Shown: positions 46,901-57,700 of the stretch, one piece after another
Layout of the letters: each line of letters begins with the position of its first letter
Position numbering within the stretch: position 1 is the stretch's first letter
From: Gavia stellata
Lineage: Eukaryota > Chordata > Aves > Gaviiformes > Gaviidae
DNA length: 64,000 nt
NCBI RefSeq assembly: GCF_030936135.1
Contig: NC_082594.1
Span: forward strand, 129,184,668 to 129,248,667
Reading direction: 5' to 3'
The notes under the pieces: model-generated
The model's database searches: none
What the model saw: only the letters and a program-made list of their open reading frames with translations
What the model was told of the DNA's origin: nothing
Position numbers and translations under genes: made by a program

Positions 46901-48330
46901 TGCCTCCTCCACACTGGCCTCACCGGGAATCAACCCACAGGCTCACAGGCACGCCAAGGCCTACCCAAGGAAGGGCACTGAGGGGGACTGGTGCCTTCAT
47001 CGCCAAAGCCCACCCGAGGACGGGCACTGAGGGGACTGCTGCCTTCATCGCCAAAGCCCACCCGAGGACGGGCACTGAGGGGACTGCTGCCTTCATCGCC
47101 AAAGCCCACCCGAGGACGGGCACTGAGGGGACTGGTGCCTTCATCGCCAAAGCCCACCCGAGGACGGGCACTGAGGGGACTGCTGCCTTCATCGCCAAAG
47201 CCCACCCGAGGATGGGCACTGAGGGGACTGGTGCCTCCAGCGCCAAAGCCCACCCGAGGACGGGCACTGAGGGGACTGCTGCCTCCAGCGCCAAAGCCCA
47301 CCCGAGGACGAGCATTGGGGGGACTGCTGCCTTCATCGCCAAAGCCCACCCGAGGATGGGCACTGAGGGGACTGGTGCCTCCAGCGCCAAAGCCCACCCG
47401 AGGACGGGCACTGAGGGGACTGCTGCCTCCAGCGCCAAAGCCCACCCGAGGACGAGCATTGGGGGGACTGCTGCCTTCATCGCCAAAGCCCACCCGAGGA
47501 CGGGCACTGAGGGGACTGCTGCCTTCAGCGCCAAAGCCCACCCGAGGACGGGCACTGAGGGGACTGATGCCTCCAGCGCCAAAGCCCACCCGAGGACGGG
47601 CATTGGGGGGACTGGTGCCTTCATCGCCAAAGCCCACCCGAGGACGGGCACTGAGGGGACTGCTGCCTCCAGCGCCAAAGCCCACCCGAGGACGGGCATT
47701 GGGGGTCAGATGCCTTCAGCGCCTTCCTGAAAACCCCACTCGGGAGGGCTGAAGGAGCCGCATCCCTTCACATCCGAGGAAAGCTGCTGGTACAGGCGCA
47801 GGATGAACCCGAGAGCACGCCGAGAGCCACAGCCTCCCTACAATTTCCCAACAAACGCGGGTTTTACCTTCCCACCGAGACCCCCTCCCTCCGAGCGCAC
47901 CGGCAGTCTGGGCCTCGTCCGGTTTTCCCCGAGTAACCCGGGGTTCTCCTGCCTTGTTTACCCGGCTCCCGCCGCGCCCTCAGGTGCCGGGCCCGGGCGG
48001 CGAGCCCGCCCCTCGCCCCCACTCACCGTGTTGGCCACACGGACGAAGAGGCGCAGCCCGGAGCCGCTCAGCCGCGGAGCCCACTGCGGAGAGGAGGCGA
48101 GAGGTGAGCGCCGGGCCCCGCTCCCCGCCGCCGCCCCCCGCCCAGCCGCCCGCTCCCTCCCCGGCGCTCACGGGGTCCCGCGGCGGGCTGCGGCCCCGCG
48201 CCTCGGCCCGGCCCGGCTCCCGGCGGCGCAGCGCGGCCCCCGCGCTGCCCGTGTGGCGCCGCACGCAGCAGAGGTAGACGGCGGCGGCCGGCAGCAGCGA
48301 GAGGAGCAGCAACAGCAGCGGCGGCGCCAT
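31975..48330 (-). CDS. FAAH-like amidase-signature hydrolase (plant-type fatty acid amide hydrolase)
   Basis: Twenty exons, minus strand, in coding order: 48330-48172, 48083-48027, 45760-45723, 44477-44337, 42746-42684, 41504-41384, 40952-40860, 39804-39644, 38541-38456, 38240-38157, 36921-36859, 36738-36661, 36566-36478, 35724-35688, 34459-34311, 34094-34032, 33724-33649, 33004-32920, 32738-32651, 32085-31975. Together 1842 nt, 613 residues plus stop, all GT-AG with matching phases. Residues about 4-22 form a Leu-rich hydrophobic segment followed by CCVRRH, a likely membrane anchor. The amidase signature runs from about residue 205: Lys219 in [13 protein letters not shown], the GGSSSGS loop at 294-300 (cis-Ser probably 296), and [11 protein letters not shown] with nucleophile Ser320. 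A late conserved strand, [20 protein letters not shown], precedes the C terminus. The family hydrolyses N-acylethanolamines and other fatty acid amides. The motifs and the length resemble plant FAAH (about 607 residues) more than mammalian FAAH or FAAH2; vertebrate genes of this type are usually called 'FAAH-like'. Substrate is inferred. It shares a promoter with CHD1L. Confidence 0.93.
32117..32128 (+). repeat. poly-G run, 12 bases
   Basis: Twelve consecutive G after an A-rich stretch, in the last intron of the amidase gene, only about 30 bp upstream (minus strand) of the terminal exon. On the minus strand this is a C12 run that contributes to the pyrimidine-rich sequence before the final acceptor. 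Length uncertain as for any homopolymer. Confidence 0.85.
33013..33184 (-). mobile_element. old CR1-type LINE fragment inside the amidase gene
   Basis: Plus strand reads GAATCACAGAATGACTGAGA, AGGGACCTCAGGAGGTCATC and TGGCTTTTGAATATCCCCAG, ending near GATCCAGTGCTTAAAGAGC. This is the reverse complement of an ancient CR1 3' end. It lies in the intron before the exon 33004-32920 with its 3' end touching the splice acceptor. Confidence 0.75.
46963..47706 (+). repeat. 48-bp tandem array, 15 units, in intron 2 of the amidase gene
   Basis: Unit period is exactly 48 bp: the landmark GCCTTCAT/GCCTCCAG recurs from 46993 to 47665, which is 14 steps of 48. A shorter, diverged unit precedes it. Variants alternate at a few sites (TTCATC versus TCCAGC; GGACGGGCACTGAG versus GGATGGGCACTGAG or GGACGAGCATTGGG). 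Units 5-7 and 8-10 carry the same variant order, indicating a 144-bp higher-order duplication. Because 48 is divisible by three and the unit has no stop in several frames, long open frames appear on both strands (up to 276 codons); they are artefacts, as the array lies between two proven exons. Confidence 0.95.
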
Positions 48331-48720
48331 GACTGTCCTTCCCCCGAGCCCCCGAGCGAGACTGCCCGCTGCCGGGGCGGCGCTCGGGCCTCGCCCCGCC
48401 TGCGGGTCGGCCCTGCCCTGCCCGCGCACCGAGGGCGCCTGCGCCCCGCCCGGAGCTGGGGGAAAACGGCGGGAGCGGCGCGGTGACTGCCGGTGTCTGG
48501 CCGGCCGGGGCGAGCCGGGCCGCCCGCCATGTCCCGCTTCTTCCAGGCGCTTCGCCGCGCCGCCAGCGCCCGGGCGGGGGGGCCGGGCGTGGAGGAGGCG
48601 GACGTTTACCGGTGGGGTCTGACAGGTCAGCGGGCCGCCGCCGGCAGCGGGCCAGGCCCCGGGCTGCCCGGGGGAAGGGGTGGTGAGGGAGCGGTGACGC
48701 GCGTTGCGGGGCCGGTTTCT
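47940..48720. promoter_or_regulatory. bidirectional CpG-island promoter, FAAH-like amidase / CHD1L
   Basis: A CpG-dense island spans both first exons and the 198 bp between the amidase ATG (48330, minus) and the CHD1L ATG (48529, plus). GC-box-like GGGGCGG and CCCCGCC sequences occur between them; no TATA box is evident. Both transcripts must therefore start within this short interval or overlap in their leaders. Divergent CpG-island promoters of under 1 kb are common in vertebrates and often drive housekeeping-level expression. Confidence 0.85.
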
Positions 48721-51700
48721 GTGAGGGGTCAGAGAGGCGGCGGAGGGGCCCTGGTGCTGCGCAGCTGCAGTCGTCTGGGCTCGGTGTTAACAGCCCCCAG
48801 GCCCGAGGCAAACGAAGGTGTCGATAAAGGTGGCTCCCGGGCCTGTAAAAGTGAGCCACAGCCGAGAACGGCATTGCTGCCGTGCTCGCTGCTCCGTGCA
48901 GACCTCCCCCAGCTGCTTCGGTCGCGCTCTCCTCGGCTGTGCGGTTGGGTGGGGGGTGAGGCCGGGGGCTCGGCTCCCTCAGCCCTGCTTTTACCGCTCC
49001 CTCAGCCCTGCTTTTACCGCTCCCTCAGCCCTGCTTTTACCGCTCCCTCAGCCCTGCTTTTACCGCTCCCTCAGCCCTGCTTTTACCGCTCCCTCAGCCC
49101 TGCTTTTACCGCTCCCTCAGCCCTGCTTTTACCGCTCCCTCAGCCCTGCTTTTACCGCTCCCTCAGCCCTGCTTTTACCGCTCCCTCAGCCCTGCTTTTA
49201 CCGCTCCCTCAGCCCTGCTTTTACCGCTCCCTCAGCCCTGCTTTTACCGCTCCCTCAGCCCTGCTTTTACCGCTCCCTCAGCCCTGCTTTTACCGCTCCC
49301 TCAGCCCTGCTTTTACCGCTCCCTCAGCCCTGCTTTTACCGCTCCCTCAGCCCTGCTTTTACCGCTCCCTCAGCCCTGCTTTTACCGCTCCCTCAGCCCT
49401 GCTTTTACCGCTCCCTCAGCCCTGCTTTTACCGCTCCCTCAGCCCTGCTTTTACCGCTCCCTCAGCCCTGCTTTTACCGCTCCCTCAGCCCTGCTTTTAC
49501 CGCTCCCTCAGCCCTGCTTTTACCGCTCCCTCAGCCCTGCTTTTACCGCTCCCTCAGCCCTGCTTTTACCGCTCCCTCAGCCCTGCTTTTACCGCTCCCT
49601 CAGCCCTGCTTTTACCGCTCCCTCAGCCCTGCTTTTACCGCTCCCTCAGCCCTGCTTTTACCGCTCCCTCAGCCCTGCTTTTACCGCTCCCTCAGCCCTG
49701 CTTTTACCGCTCCCTCAGCCCTGCTTTTACCGCTCCCTCAGCCCTGCTTTTACCGCTCCAGGGGCTGGCCACAGCCTCAGCTCCGCGCTTCGGGAGCAGG
49801 TCAACAGGGCAACGTTCATCCGCCTCCAAGTGGGATGTCGAGTGTGAACGCTTTAAAATGCTTTCCGCTGCCTGAAGGGTAGACATTAAAGGGGAGCGCT
49901 TGGGCTATCCAGCCTGCTTGTGTGTTTTCCTCAGCTGTGGCGAGCCCGTATTTCAATCCCTGTGCTAGTTAGGATTTCTTTTTCCTGCGGGCTGTGAGTT
50001 ACTTCATGTGCTCAGCGTGCACGTTTCCCTGGGGAGGAGAGGGCGGCAGTGGCGCGACGTTATTAACAATACACAGCACTCGAGTCCAGGTACAAGGAAG
50101 GATCTTGAGAACTCCTACTTGGCTTGTTTTGTGTTTGTTTTCATATATTGTGCCCCATAATAAGGATGGCAATGGTGGTAGTAGCTACAGTGACCTACAC
50201 TTGAGGTCTGTCCTAGCTTAAGCATAGGAAAGCTGGAAAACATCTTGTTGAGAAATGATTATTATACAATAGTAGAGTGTTACAGACGTTTTTGGTAGCC
50301 TAAAGTGTGTCCCTGGATGTAGTACTTACATATTTAAAAAAGCGTCTGGAGCTGAAAATCAAGACATCTTTTAGGAATGCAAAGTAGCGGCTTAATTATC
50401 AAATTACGTTCCTTGTACAGGCCTTTGTAATGACTTGGGGCATTTTTGTGTGTACAAGTTCCTGAATATGATTTAATTTAAAGGATTTGCTGTAACACCA
50501 GTGTCGCTGCTCTCCGGCAGGGTAAACCAGCTTTGCTGACAACTGTCATGCTTTTCTTGCAATGCAGCTCTTTGGGATGGCCTCGTTGTGGACCTGTTTC
50601 TGGTGGCTTCAAGGTGTAACCGCGTATAGAGTGTATTGGATGACTGTGTAAATGTAATAAATTGCTTTTATTCCCAGGCATTAAGCTTCGTCCCTATCAA
50701 ATAGAAGGTGTAAATTGGCTGGTGCAATGCTACGAAGTCCAGCATGGCTGTATCCTGGGAGATGAGATGGGTCTTGGGAAGACTTGTCAGGTGTGTTGTT
50801 GTCTTCTTATGGAAAACGATCTTTGCCTAATTTAGCCCAGTGTTTCTGCAGAATGAAAAGAAAAGCACCCTAATGATTGGTCAGTTAAGCAGCCCCATCC
50901 TGAAATCCATGCTCAAAAGAGAGAGCTCTTTGTTTCTTTCATTCCTTAATCACTTAAAAACCCCCGTTAGGTCCTGAATGACACTCCAGAAAGGTTTTGG
51001 GGTTTTGTAAAAAGATGAGTCGTTGTTTTACACAGACATCTGAATGTGTAATTTGTAGTGTGCATACCTGAAGGGACAATACACAGCTGGTACAGAGAGG
51101 CTGATGTCATTTTGATGCACCTGCAGCAAAGTGATTTTTGGGTTTGTCAACACATGGATTAAAATTTACAGGTCTAAATTTTTCAGTGCTGCTTTATTTT
51201 TTTGTTAAGTTTTGAAATGGGTTTCAGTTTTGTTGGAAAATGAATGCTTGTGCTTTGTTTCAGCTGGTGGTATTCAATGGGTCTTAAATAACAAACTGGT
51301 AGTTTTAGAAAGGGATGTATAGTAGATCTTTGTGACTGTGGAGAAAGGTCTTGGGAAAGGGGCTCTAGATATTGAGGTCACGTTTTGGGATCTAAGCTTT
51401 TTTGTCATTGATGTTGGATCTCACCTGACATTCTCTTAGCTCTGCTTTGTGCTAGAGAACCTGTGGGAACCAGCTACAAAGCTCAAGAGGTAGACAGCTT
51501 ATGTAGGTTCAGGCTATTGGGTTTAACCCTTTTCTTATTATATAAAAAATATTTTCCTTGCCTTCTAGACTATTTCTCTACTTCTTTATTTGACAAAAAA
51601 ATTAACGAACAAAGAGAGATTTCTGATACTTTGTCCTCTGTCCGTTCTGAGCAACTGGAAGGAGGAGCTGGAGAGGTAAGTTTCAACAGTTGTCTGGCTT

Positions 51701-54700
51701 GTCATGTTCTTGTACAGCAAGTTACAAAGATTCTCTTCAGATGGGCTCAGTCCAACAGTTTTTGTCCTTTCAAAGGGAAAGAAGTAAAAAGGGAAGCTAC
51801 TGCAACTACGAATCAATGCAAACACCACTTGCAGTTAATGCGTAGTCTTTACAGTGCTGTGGTATACATGAATTTATCCATCTTATAGTACTGGCTGACT
51901 TTCAGTACAAATGCCCCCACTAGCTCCTTGCTTTTTATTGTTTTGTAACCCTCCATGCTCAGCCTCTCTTAGGCAAAATCTGCTGAAGACAGCCAGGATT
52001 CTGTATGATGAAAGGTAAGACCCAAGTTGAATAGTATCTTTCTTGGCATGCTCACATATGCACGCAAAATACATTACATCTGTGCATGCAACCTGTTTTC
52101 ACTGGGGTGCAGTGACTGCTGATGGCACAGCTGCTGTCCCCAGAATATATACATTTTTAAGCTGGAGCCCAAACATTCCTTTAAAGAGGAAGGGCAGAAA
52201 GTTAAAGATCAGAACAGAAGTCTGTCTGTGTGGCTGTTGGGCAATGTTCTCTCTCAGCATCTGAAATCATCCAAGTTACATTCCGAATTGAGCTGGCCTG
52301 GTTTGGATAGACTTGTGGTTGGAATAGTTGGGGGAAAGTGCATCCTTTCATAGATCAGCAGCGAACAGCTATCCAGGAGGAACATTAGACAAATATCAGT
52401 GGTGGGGTTAAATGAGGAAGAATTTTATGGTTCCAACTCTTCCTCCATGGAACTGGTTTTATCTGCTTTTTGACTAAGAGGATAGTTTTCTGAGGCCTTG
52501 ACTTGGACCTGTTTGCTGCAGACATATTTTGCCTTTATTTTAGCATGCTTTAGGCCAGTTCTTTCGTCCCAGCTGGGCAAACTGTATTCATTCGTCTGCT
52601 TCTCATGAGCTTTTTCAGTTCCAAATGGCAGATGGGCCATGAGACTGGGTTGCAATCATCTGCCTTGGACTTTGAGACCTAGGATAACGCAGTTTATTTG
52701 GGGCTTGACCAAACCAGAACCAGCAGCTGAGGTGCCAACCTGAGACGCAAATTAATCAGGAAGGGGTTAGATTCAGAAGCTGAGATCCAGCCACATGTCA
52801 CAGGAGGGTAGGGTGTTTGGATAGGAAGTTCTCATTATCTGTGCAGTAGCTGCGTTTGATAATGGGGTCTGGGGTCATAAGCACATGAAAGACTTAGCTT
52901 GGCTCAGTCTTTTTTTTCTCTATCTTTCTCTTGACAACAGGTTTGCTCCAGGTCTTTCCTTTGTGACATACATAGGCAGCAAGGAGGAACGACCCAAACT
53001 GCAGCAGAACCTGAAAGAGCAATCTCACTTCTGTGCACTTTTGACAACATATGAGGTATGCAATGTCTTTGTCACTTGAAAGGGGGGCTCAAGTTTTTCC
53101 TGGCCTTTTCCATTCCTCTGTACCGGCTAGCTCGTGCCTTGTCCTCTGTACTCATCTCTGACCTTCCTCAGTGATTTCCTACTCTGTAACCCATTTCACC
53201 AACTCATCTAAGTTGCTGCAGTTTTTGTGTCCCTAAGATAATCTACTTTAACCCCAGCTTTACCGCATAGCTGTATCACACCTTGAGTAAAGAAAACAGA
53301 CACATATCCATCCTTCACTAATGCTAAATGGGTACTGCATTGTCTTTGTATGGTGCCTTACAGACCTTTAACATTTAATAGAAGCGTACACATGTGTGAT
53401 GTTTATTAAGATTATCTTAATCAGGCAATGCAAGAACACTCAGAAAGAGTTTGCCTTTTTTGTGCCCTCTTTAGCATGCCCTCCTCAGACAAAACTCCCA
53501 TTCCTGGACTGCAAAATGGTGAGGTTCCTGTTACAATTGGTAGGACTTTGGGCTGAATCTGATCAGAGCTCTCCTGAGAAGGTCCTGTCCTGCTGTAAAT
53601 GGAAGCAACCAGAATAGGGTTGCTTCCTTGGGCACCGCGTTGGACTTTGCACGATCTGGTGCTTAGTTATCTGGAGTGGGAAAAAGCCCCTGTTTTTCTC
53701 TTATGAGTCAGTCCTACTCAGGTGCTACTTCATATCAGCACTCTGTTAAGAGACTGTTAAAATAAAATAAAACACATCAACCTGAAATTAGATGAAAAGC
53801 ATCTCTTACAGCTCCTTCCCCCCTGGCTTTTGAGCTCCCTTTCCCTTTGCCCTTTTGCTTTCCCTCTCTTCAAGTATTGTACTGTCTTTTCCCGCTGGGA
53901 GCTGTGTGACCTGTGCTAACCACTCTGAACCTGAATCTTTTTCCACGTTGCACAAGCAGGAGTGGGTAGCAGTGATAACCCTTGTCCTGAATGTGATAAA
54001 CAGAGGTGCTAATACTGAAGCAAGTCCAAGGAAGAGATCGACTGTGTCGAGATACTCACTTAGCTAGGATTTTTCTTGTCTCTGTTGCTTTTGATGATAA
54101 AATTCTGTGCTTTTTAAGGATTTCTCTTGAGTGACATGATTTCTCTTCCTCCGAATCTGAAGTTGGGCAAGCAGTGTCTACACTTTAGGGTACTACCAGG
54201 TCATTGTAATAGCTTAGATTAATCCACTGAAGCTATGTTTGGTTAGAGTGAAAAAGGTTGTGATGCTGAAGGTGCATGGTGTTTCTGACTGAGTGAGAAA
54301 GATACGAAAAACTTTACAGAGGTGAAGAGCATTTGTGGTGTGTAAATTTCCATTAATTCTCTGAGGTTCTGCTGCTGGTGATTTGAGTTAAAATGTAGGA
54401 TCACAACAGCTTGTGGTTACAATAAGTGTCATGTTACTGTCCTCAGGTAATAAGTGGCTTCATTCCACTCTCCTCCATTCCACCATAGTTTGCAAGTAGA
54501 TAAAAAGATGTTCTATTTCTTAACTGATGTATTAACTTAAGTCATAAACCATGGTTCATTTCCTTTCATTGCAGATTTGTCTGAAAGATGCAGCATTTCT
54601 AAAATTGTGAGTCTGATTTTAATTTTTTCAAATTTAATTCTGCACGTCTGTCAGTGATTTCTTAAGTGTATGTTTGTACGTGTGTGAGATCCCGTGCTTG

Positions 54701-57700
54701 TTTCACAAGAGCCAAGGATGTTCTTTGCTTGTGATTAGAGCTTTGTCTTTATCAGCTTTCAGTGAAGAGTATTTAATGTCAGCCAAGATGTACATGAACT
54801 TCCCCCAAGGACAGTTTTCAAGCCAGTAAACTCAAAATAATATAGAATGATAGAATCATTTAGGCTGGAAAAGACCTTTAAGACAATCAAGTCCAACCGT
54901 CAACCTAACACTGCCATATCCACCACTAAACCATGTCCCCAAGCGCCTCATCCACGCATCTTTTAAATACCTCCAGGGATGGTGACTCAACCACCTCCCT
55001 GGGCAGCCTCTTCCAATGTCTGACAACCCTTTCAGTAAAGAAATTTTTCCTAATATCCAGCCTAAACCTCCCCTGGCACAACTTGTGGCCATTTCCTCTT
55101 GTCCTATCACTTTTCACTTGGGAGAAGAGGCCAACACCCACCTCACCACAACCCCCTTTCAGGTAGTTTTAGAGAGCGACGAGGTCTCCCCTCAGCCTCC
55201 TCTTCTCCAGACTGAACAACCCCAGCTCCCTCAGCCGCTCCTCATAAGACTTGTGCTTCAGACCACTCAACAGATTCATCACCATTCCCTGGATACGCTC
55301 CAGCACCTCAATGTCCTTCTTGTAGCGAGGGGCCCAAAACTGAACACAGCATTCGAGGTGCGGCCTCACCAGCACCAAGTACAGGGGCTCAATCACCTCC
55401 CTGCTCCTGCTGGCCACACTATTTCTGATACAGGCCAGGATGCCGTTGGCCTTCTTGGCCACCTGGGCACACTGCTGGCTCATATTCAGCCGGCTGTTGA
55501 CCAACAACCCCCACGTCCTTTTCCACTCGACAGCTTTCCAGCCACTTGTCCCCAAGCCTGTAGCACTGCAATATATATGATGTATATGATACATTTATAA
55601 TGTATAAGATACATAGTGGCTTACAGCAGTGCATTAAATATCAGTCCAGAAGGCTGATGTTTAGAACAGAGGAGATCTTCCAAGAGCTTCAGATTATAAA
55701 GGTATTAGGTGCAAAATTTGCTGAAATTGACCTGCATTATACTATGGTGATCATATATCCTGAAGTTTATTGCCTCCTGCCACCAGTCAGAACTGTGGAG
55801 GGTTTGTGGAGCATTATGCTTTCTAGCAAGACTGATTGTACAGCTGAAGTTCAGCCTGTGGGAAGTATTGTCATGGTCATGCAGGATTTTACAGAAGCCT
55901 ACACTTGAAATGGGGAGGAATTCTCATATTTTTTAGTAATAGCGCCAATGCCTTGCAATAGTGATAAGTGCTGTGCCAAATGCTGGGGGCAGCCAGATAT
56001 CAGGAATGGTTCAGGATCTTTGTAGGAGCAGGAATCCAGTGGCCCCCGCTGACACAATTTTGGGTGTCCCAGAACTAGTCAGGCCCGCTGTAGGTGGCCT
56101 GTCGTCTTTCTGCAAAGCACCTGCCCTTGGCCACTGCTGGAAACACCAGGCTGTGCTGGATGAACACATCATGATAGAAGCCAGGCCGTATGAAAGGTAG
56201 CCATGGCCATACTGTCCTTACAGTTTCATGTCATGTCCTACACTGCTGTGTATGATTTTACTTATTTTGCAGCTTAGCCCTGATATGTAGTACTTGGGGA
56301 GAGCAAGTAACTAGCCCTAGTATCACAGAAATGTCAGCTCCGGTGCAATTTCCTATTTCTAAGGCTAGCACAAAAACTCAAAGCCATGTCACTTAAGTTT
56401 GGGGGGGCTTTTGCCCTCTAGTATTCCTTCTGAAAAAAGTGGTTGCTCATCATTTGTACCTTGTCCTGTGTAGGAGCACTTGGAGCACTTCGTAAAGGTG
56501 GGTCAAAGTTATCCAATGTCCCACCACCACCACTCCTTACAAGCACTGTAACAGCACAAATGAGTTGAGCAAGAGCCCTGCTCTAATGTAATGCCTAAGA
56601 GATGAGACTCTGCTCTCCACATGAGCTTCTCCAGTACTTCATGCTGAAGTGTCCCCTCTGCAATTCAGTTGCTGTGCCTGTAGAATAAGAATAATGACAT
56701 TTGGCTGTCCTGGCAACAGAGAACCGCTCTTAAATAGCAAAGAGGGGAATCAAAGGAAACAAGAGCTGTGAGAGGAATGTAGGTCGCTGTGATTTCAGCC
56801 CTTGCATTCCACTGGGAAGAGATGCTTGTGGGTAAGAAAAGCTGGAGGGTCATGCCTTCCGTCCCCTGCCTACCCATCAGCCAGACTTGACTGCGTGGAA
56901 ATCACTCTGTGATGTGAGAGTTGAAACCCTAGTGATAAGCAGGCACAGACACTGAGGACTGAAAAGATCTGGAGTTTATATTAAGCCTAGTGGGTCTACT
57001 AGGTCACCAGTGGTTCTGCAGCCTACTTGATGAGACACTGCATATAGCTGTATCAAGCCCAGAACAAGTTGAAGCTCCTTTCTTGGGTGATTTGCAAAAG
57101 GCTTGTAATGGCTCCACCACCACTACGTCATCATAGTTGCTGGGTTTCTGCACGGGTGCTAGGGCCTAGTTTCAAATCTCTTTTTTTCCAAATCATAGAC
57201 CTTCTTGAATGTTTGACTAACATGTGCTTATGTCATTTCCTCATAGAAATGGGGCTGGAGAGAGAAGCAAGAAATCCAAGTGAATTTACTTAGTTTTGAT
57301 TTCAGAAAAACTATCCAGGCTATAGTTATGAAACTGTGTTGGCTCTTGAAAACCAGTACTTGTGAATTCCTCCCACCCGACTCGTGATGTTTGCTTGTTG
57401 TTCGTGGCGTGGGACCATCTTGAGTTCAGCCAAGCAGAGCCACCACTTGTTTCAGTCTTTTTGTACTTACAAGAATGAATTGTTGTCAGTCCCTAACTGA
57501 AGATGCTGTTTTGTGTTTGTTCAGCTTTAACTGGGCTGCCTTGGTTGTAGATGAAGCTCACAGACTGAAGAATCAAAGTTCTCTGCTTTACAAGACGCTT
57601 TCTGAGGTAAAATAACTCATCCATATTTTAGAGTCTAAAGACTTTTTCCTCTTCACTATAGCATACAGATACTCTGTTTCTCTGAGTATTTATTAAGCTC

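Noticed and set aside
46900-47752. Open frames of 251-276 codons on both strands
   Set aside because: Pure product of a 48-bp tandem repeat lying in an intron between two confirmed amidase exons; presence in several frames on both strands argues against coding.
48493-49882. Long open frames of 354 and 460 codons after CHD1L exon 1
   Set aside because: They read through the proven exon 1 donor into the 23-bp array; the peptide is only the translated repeat unit.
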